From: Candidatus Sulfotelmatobacter sp.
Lineage (GTDB): Bacteria > Acidobacteriota > Terriglobia > Terriglobales > Acidobacteriaceae
DNA length: 9,278 nucleotides
NCBI GenBank assembly: GCA_030037575.1
Contig: JASHRB010000709.1
Span: 1 to 9,278, forward strand
Direction: 5' to 3'
Shown here: piece by piece, positions 5,563 to 9,278 of the stretch
Numbering within the stretch: the first letter of the stretch is position 1
How the letters are laid out: every line of letters starts with the position of its first letter
Program-made: the position numbers and the translations under genes
Notes under the pieces: generated by a model
What the model was told of the DNA's origin: nothing
The model's database searches: none
What the model saw: only the letters and a program-made list of their open reading frames with translations

Positions 5563-7740
5563 ATGCGATGCTCTGCACCAGCACTTCTTTTTGCGGCCCT
5601 TCTATTTTGTTTGTCTTCCACCGGCGGAAGCGGCAGCCGCGCCCTGGGGGCTTCCGCCGCCGGGGTTTTTGGCTTTCGGGATGCGAAGGCGGAGAATGCG
5701 ACCGAATCCCGTTTTCTTGCCGTGCCCGATCCCCGGCGCGCTGAACAGCATCTACGCGCGCTGACCGCAGCGCCGCACATGGCCGGAACGCCGGAAGACA
5801 AGGCCACAGCCGATTACGTTGCCCAAGAATTTCGCGCTGCCGGGCTGGACACCGAAATCGTCCAATACAAAGCGTGGTTCAACTACCCCCGGGAGATTAG
5901 CGTCGACGTGACCGCGCCGGCAGGCGTCGAAATGCACGGGCCTACGCGAGAGCACGTCGCCGGCGACCCCTATGACCAAGATCCGAGAGTGGTGATGCCG
6001 TTCAGCAGTATGTCGCCCTCGGGCGACGCCGAAGCAGAAGTGGTCTATGCGAACTACGGCACGCCCGATGACTTCGACCAGCTGGCAACAATGAAGATTG
6101 AGGTGCGCGGCAAGATTGTGCTGGTGCGTTACGGGCAGAATTTCCGCGGAGTGAAAGCATTTGTCGCCCAGGAGCGTGGCGCTGCGGGCGTGATCCTATA
6201 TTCCGACCCGTTCGATGACGGCTGGCGGCGCGGCGACCAATATCCCGCCGGCCCGTGGCGGCCCGACAGCGGTGTGCAACGCGGTTCGATCGGATACATG
6301 TTCGAGTTTCCCGGCGATCCGACGACGCCGGGATTTGCCTCGCTGCCCTCGCTGCCCGACGGCAAGCGCATTTCTCCGGATCAATCGGCGGAAATGCCGA
6401 AGATTCCGGTCACGCCGCTTTCTTACCATGATGCCTGGCCCCTTCTGCAAAATCTTGGCGGGCCTGATTCGCCGCGCGAGTGGCAGGGTTCGTTGCCCTT
6501 TACCTATCATGTAGGTCCGGGCCCGGTACGCGTCAAGCTGCACCTCCAGCAGGATTATCAATTTCGTCCGCTGTGGGATGTTATCGGTCGGGTGCGGGGC
6601 AGCGAGTTGCCGGACGAGTGGGTGGTTGCCGGAAATCATCGTGACGCCTGGGTTTACGGCGCAGTCGATCCCAACAGCGGCACTGCCGCCCTGCTGGAGG
6701 CCGTGCACGGCGTCGGCGAGTTGCTGAAGTCCGGCTGGAAGCCGAAGCGCACCATGATCTTCGCGAGCTGGGATGGCGAAGAAGAAGGACTGATGGGCTC
6801 GACCGAGTGGGCCGAACAGCATGAGTCGGAACTGGCAAACGCTTCCGCTTACTTCAACATGGACGTGGCCGTTGCCGGCCCGAAATTCGGCGCCTCGGCG
6901 GTGCCCAGCTTGAAGCAATTTCTGCGCGACATCGCCAAGGCCGTGCGCAGTCCGAAAGGCGATACGGTATACGATGAGTGGCGAAAAGCCGAGCAGCCGG
7001 TTTCCGGTTCGTCTCCGCCTTCGAGCGATGCGGCCGGCGATTCCCGCCGCACGCCGGCGGCAAACGTTGACGCTAGAGACGACGTCCGCGTTGGGGATCT
7101 TGGCAGCGGCTCAGACTACAGCGCATTTCTTCAGCATCTGGCCGTTCCTTCGACTGACATCAGTTCGACGGGACCCTATGGCGTCTACCACTCGGCCTTC
7201 GACAATTTCGCGTGGTTCAAGAAATTCGGCGATCCGGATTTTGTCTACGAGCAGGAGATGGCGCGCGTGTTCGGGCTGGAGGCGCTGCGCATGGCCGATG
7301 CCGATGTGCTGCCCTACGATTATGAAGAATATGGAAAAGAAATCGCTGCCTATCTCGAGGCCGCAGAAACTCGCGCCCAGAACAAGCTGGGTTCCCAGGC
7401 GCTCGACTTCAAGGCCGTAAACTCCGCGGCGAAACGTTTTCAAGAAGCCGGGGCGAAGATTCTGGCCAAGCAAAAGAATCCGCCGCGCGATGCAGAGAAG
7501 TTGAATCGGGCTCTGCGCAACGCCGAGCGCGAGTTGCTGGTGCCGGAAGGACTTCCCCACCGTCCCTGGTTCCGGCACGCGATTTATGCTCCGGGAGAAT
7601 ATACCGGCTACGCCGCGGTGGTGATCCCGGGAGTGAATGAAGCCATAGACCAGGGCAATCGCGAGCGCGCACGCCAGCAATTGGCCGTTCTCGCAGCCGC
7701 CATAGACCGGGCGGCAAAAGCGCTTGAAAACCACAAATAA
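5563..7740 (+). CDS. Exported M28 zinc peptidase, glutamate carboxypeptidase II-like
   Basis: A 725-residue protein with the layout of glutamate carboxypeptidase II/PSMA. The N-terminus (1-19) looks like a Sec signal peptide; the Cys at 16 is not in a good lipobox. A PA domain inserts into the peptidase fold (~155-320; KIVLVRYG at 184-191). The catalytic domain holds the two-zinc ligand set: H359 and D369 (GNHRDAWVYGAVDP), E406 as general base and E407 as ligand (SWDGEEEG), D434 (FNMD) and H543 (YGVYHSAFDN). All five expected ligands plus the base are present. The C-terminal ~585-725 matches the TfR-like dimerisation helices. Expected activity: release of C-terminal residues, possibly Glu or Asp, from peptides outside the cytoplasm; specificity is not readable. 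Residues ~475-505 are a Ser/Pro/Ala/Asp-rich insertion before the GSGSDY motif. The ATG has no clear ribosome site. MarC follows after 3 bp. Confidence 0.93.
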   Translation: MRCSAPALLFAALLFCLSSTGGSGSRALGASAAGVFGFRDAKAENATESRFLAVPDPRRAEQHLRALTAAPHMAGTPEDKATADYVAQEFRAAGLDTEIVQYKAWFNYPREISVDVTAPAGVEMHGPTREHVAGDPYDQDPRVVMPFSSMSPSGDAEAEVVYANYGTPDDFDQLATMKIEVRGKIVLVRYGQNFRGVKAFVAQERGAAGVILYSDPFDDGWRRGDQYPAGPWRPDSGVQRGSIGYMFEFPGDPTTPGFASLPSLPDGKRISPDQSAEMPKIPVTPLSYHDAWPLLQNLGGPDSPREWQGSLPFTYHVGPGPVRVKLHLQQDYQFRPLWDVIGRVRGSELPDEWVVAGNHRDAWVYGAVDPNSGTAALLEAVHGVGELLKSGWKPKRTMIFASWDGEEEGLMGSTEWAEQHESELANASAYFNMDVAVAGPKFGASAVPSLKQFLRDIAKAVRSPKGDTVYDEWRKAEQPVSGSSPPSSDAAGDSRRTPAANVDARDDVRVGDLGSGSDYSAFLQHLAVPSTDISSTGPYGVYHSAFDNFAWFKKFGDPDFVYEQEMARVFGLEALRMADADVLPYDYEEYGKEIAAYLEAAETRAQNKLGSQALDFKAVNSAAKRFQEAGAKILAKQKNPPRDAEKLNRALRNAERELLVPEGLPHRPWFRHAIYAPGEYTGYAAVVIPGVNEAIDQGNRERARQQLAVLAAAIDRAAKALENHK

Positions 7741-7743
7741 GCA

Positions 7744-8394
7744 ATGAATGCCCCCCACGCCCTCGGCCATTTCCTGCGCACTCTGCCGCACTCGGCAGCG
7801 GCGACTTTTCTTGCCCTGTTTCCCATCGTCGATCCCTTTGGCGGCATACCGATTTTTTTCTCGCTGACTTCCTCGTGGACGCCAAAAGATCGCAATCGCA
7901 CCGCGCTCAAGACCGGCGTTTGGGTTTTCATTATCCTGGTCACGTTTCTTTTCTTCGGACGCTTCGTACTTTATTTTTTCGGCATTTCTCTTCCCGTCCT
8001 GAAGATCGCTGGCGGCCTTATCGTCGCCAATACGGCCTGGGGCATGGTGACTTCGCACGCGCGCATCACTCCGGAAGAAAGCCATGAGGCGCAGGAAAAA
8101 GAAGACATCTCGCTCACGCCGCTGGCCATGCCGCTGATGTCCGGGCCGGGGGCCATCGGCGTGGTCATGGCGCTGGCCGCGCATGTCGACAGCTCTGCGT
8201 CTTATCTCGGCATGGTGATCGGGATCGCTGCCATCGCTCTCAGCGTTTTTCTCTTCTTCCTTATGGGAGGCCCGCTGGTGCGGCGTCTCGGCCCGAGCGC
8301 CGTAGGCGCCATCAACAAGATCTTCGGCTTTCTCATTCTCGCGATCGCCGTGCAATTGGTTGCCGACGGCATCGCCGACTTTAGCAGCACGTAA
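7744..8394 (+). CDS. MarC family integral membrane protein
   Basis: A 216-residue inner-membrane protein of the MarC/UPF0056 family, at the family's usual length (~200-220). About six hydrophobic helices are seen: 18-41, 57-80, 83-103, 128-148, 153-174 and 190-211. Family marks are LFPIVDPFGGIPIFFSLT (25-42), IAGGLIVANTAWGM (88-101), ISLTPLAMPLMSGPGAIGV (122-140) and a C-terminal NKIFGFLILAIAVQLVADGI (191-210). The polar, charged stretch 104-121 should be a loop outside the membrane. The biochemical role of MarC proteins is unknown; despite the name, E. coli MarC was found not to be part of multiple antibiotic resistance. The start lies 3 bp after the peptidase stop, so the two are very likely one transcript. 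No strong ribosome site is visible, which suggests translational coupling. Function with the peptidase is not evident. Confidence 0.93.
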   Translation: MNAPHALGHFLRTLPHSAAATFLALFPIVDPFGGIPIFFSLTSSWTPKDRNRTALKTGVWVFIILVTFLFFGRFVLYFFGISLPVLKIAGGLIVANTAWGMVTSHARITPEESHEAQEKEDISLTPLAMPLMSGPGAIGVVMALAAHVDSSASYLGMVIGIAAIALSVFLFFLMGGPLVRRLGPSAVGAINKIFGFLILAIAVQLVADGIADFSST

Positions 8395-8437
8395 ACGGTG
8401 GCCGGTCTCACGGCTTCTCACTGCATTCCCGGGGGTT
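8395..8437. other. Convergent gap between MarC and the DoxX-like gene
   Basis: The two genes end facing each other 43 bp apart. A terminator is expected, but only short stems are visible: GCCG-GTCTCA-CGGC at 8401-8414, and CCGGC-TCT-GCCGG at 8447-8459 inside the last codons of the DoxX-like gene. Neither is followed by a T-run in either direction, so termination may be Rho-dependent or use these GC stems weakly. Confidence 0.3.
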
Positions 8438-9184
8438 CTACCCAGGCCGGCTCTGCCGGAGGAAATCGGTGACAATCCAGGCGGATCCGGCGATCGCCAG
8501 ATTCTGCGCGTTGCCCGCCCAACTCATCAGCTTATGGGGAGCGGCGAAGGGCGCGGGCAGCCATACCAGCAATCCGAAGCCGATGATCATTGCCGTAAGC
8601 AGTCGAGAAGCAAGCAGCGCCGAGTGTCCCGAAAGCAGTGCCATGGCCGCCAGCCCAAACGCAATCGTGGTGGCGATTGCCCAGAACATTTGTCCCGGAG
8701 GAACCCATCGGGGGACGAACTCCGCTGTTCCAGACAGATAAAAAAGCTGTTCGAGCGTGAATGAGATCACGCAGATTCCGAAACCTATGTACCCCCAGCG
8801 CGCCAGTTTCCCCGCTGAATGGTCGTGTATTGTCGACGCATAAACCATCAGCGCAGCGGAGACCAAAGAGAACTGCTCGAAGAAGTTTGCCCAACGATCG
8901 TAGATTTGTGGCTTTTCAGCGATCAGCGGGGTCCAAAACAAGGCAAAAATCAGGTAAATGGCGCCCAACGCCAAAGCTCCGGCTCGCGCTGTTCGCGGCC
9001 ATTGAATGGCGATGCCGCCAAAAATCTCCAGCGCCGCGGCCAGGTAAACCAGAATCTCGCGGTGAGGAATGTTTCCCAGCACCCTCGCCTGTTGCCAACC
9101 ATTGAAGTCACGCCAGACCAAAGCGACGACGCCGAAAGCGATCGCGGCGAATCCATACACATGACGCCCGAGGCAGATTCTCAC
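8438..9184 (-). CDS. DoxX-like multi-pass membrane protein, tandemly duplicated
   Basis: A 248-residue hydrophobic protein of the DoxX-like type. About seven or eight hydrophobic segments are seen (~10-24, 44-60, 68-86, 104-116, 130-150, 166-185, 193-210, 226-240). The two halves look alike. HVYGFAAIAFGVVALVW (8-24) matches RWGYIGFGICVISF (129-142) in position. RAGALALGAIYLIFALFW (67-84) matches RLLTAMIIGFGLLVWL (194-209). RWANFFEQFSLVSAALMVY (97-115) matches MSWAGNAQNLAIAGSAWIV (220-238). This points to an internal duplication of a four-helix DoxX unit. The start is a GTG at 9184 with GGAG 8 bases upstream; no ATG fits better. Its function is unknown: DoxX was named for a subunit of an archaeal thiosulfate:quinone oxidoreductase, but most bacterial relatives have no proven role. 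It is transcribed towards MarC and seems independent of it. Confidence 0.8.
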   Translation of the reverse strand: MRICLGRHVYGFAAIAFGVVALVWRDFNGWQQARVLGNIPHREILVYLAAALEIFGGIAIQWPRTARAGALALGAIYLIFALFWTPLIAEKPQIYDRWANFFEQFSLVSAALMVYASTIHDHSAGKLARWGYIGFGICVISFTLEQLFYLSGTAEFVPRWVPPGQMFWAIATTIAFGLAAMALLSGHSALLASRLLTAMIIGFGLLVWLPAPFAAPHKLMSWAGNAQNLAIAGSAWIVTDFLRQSRPG

Positions 9185-9205
9185 GATGTTGGCTCCGAGC
9201 CCTAG

Positions 9206-9211
9206 AGTATA
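9206..9211 (-). promoter_or_regulatory. Possible -10 box for the DoxX-like gene
   Basis: On the minus strand this reads TATACT, five of six matches to the sigma-70 -10 consensus, 21 bases before the GTG start. A transcript starting about 7 bases downstream would have a leader of about 15 bases that just includes the GGAG ribosome site. No good -35 box lies 16-18 bases upstream, so this is a weak call. Confidence 0.3.
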
Positions 9212-9228
9212 GACGTGTTTGGGGGCGA

Positions 9229-9278
9229 ATGGATGGCATGCAAGCGTTCAAAATCCCGGTTCGCCACCGCGCCAGATA
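9229..9278 (+). other. Possible start of an unidentified plus-strand gene, cut by the window edge
   Basis: Three ATG codons (9229, 9233, 9238) follow a GGGGG run. Those at 9229 and 9238 share one open frame and the one at 9233 opens another; both frames stay open to the end. At most 16 codons are visible, so no family can be named and this may be non-coding leader DNA of the divergent DoxX-like gene. Confidence 0.15.

Noticed and set aside
7111..8475. 454-residue minus-strand open frame across the peptidase end, MarC and the convergent gap
   Set aside because: It is polar, rich in Arg, Gly and His, and runs antisense to two clear genes and into the end of a third; no domain is visible.
9235..9278. 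GTTC- and GCGCCA-like strings resembling a tRNA 3' end
   Set aside because: The T-arm stem does not pair and the conserved loop bases are wrong; no anticodon arm or matching acceptor strand precedes it.
1..9278. CRISPR arrays, insertion sequences, direct repeats, integrase or toxin-antitoxin genes
   Set aside because: I looked for repeated units, transposase motifs and small paired genes and found none; all long coding frames are explained by ordinary families.

Overview
The window looks like a stretch of chromosome from a GC-rich, soil-type bacterium. The gene set fits the Acidobacteriota best: a TMTC/PMT-like GT-C membrane protein, a eukaryote-like aromatic amino acid decarboxylase, a secreted glutamate carboxypeptidase II-like peptidase and a DoxX-like membrane protein. 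This placement rests on protein style and base composition only. There are no rRNA, tRNA, mobile-element, phage or CRISPR signals, and the whole window reads as ordinary, densely packed housekeeping and accessory DNA.

Left part (1-3348), all on the minus strand and read right to left: a class I SAM-dependent methyltransferase (3348-2530), a PLP-dependent group II decarboxylase of the DOPA/tyrosine/tryptophan type (2482-1064), and the N-terminal part of a multi-pass GT-C glycosyltransferase-like protein that runs off the left edge (from about 882 to 1). The first two are 47 bp apart and are probably co-transcribed. The third follows after a gap of about 90-180 bp, depending on its start.

Middle (3482-5496), plus strand: proB and proA, overlapping by one base (TGATG). 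They encode the first two steps of proline synthesis from glutamate. ProB is a short form that ends after the kinase domain and has no C-terminal PUA domain. The 133 bp between the methyltransferase and proB start codons is the only divergent control region in the window.

Right part: a 725-residue exported M28 zinc peptidase with PA, catalytic and TfR-like dimerisation regions (5563-7740), then only 3 bp later a MarC-family six-helix membrane protein (7744-8394). Facing them on the minus strand is a 248-residue DoxX-like membrane protein (9184-8438) that appears to be an internal tandem duplication. The last 94 bp hold at most a weak promoter and the first codons of an unidentified reading frame.

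I see no clearly new multi-gene system. The points most worth checking are the decarboxylase/methyltransferase pair (possible methylated amine product), the PUA-less ProB, the polar insertion in the peptidase, and the DoxX duplication.
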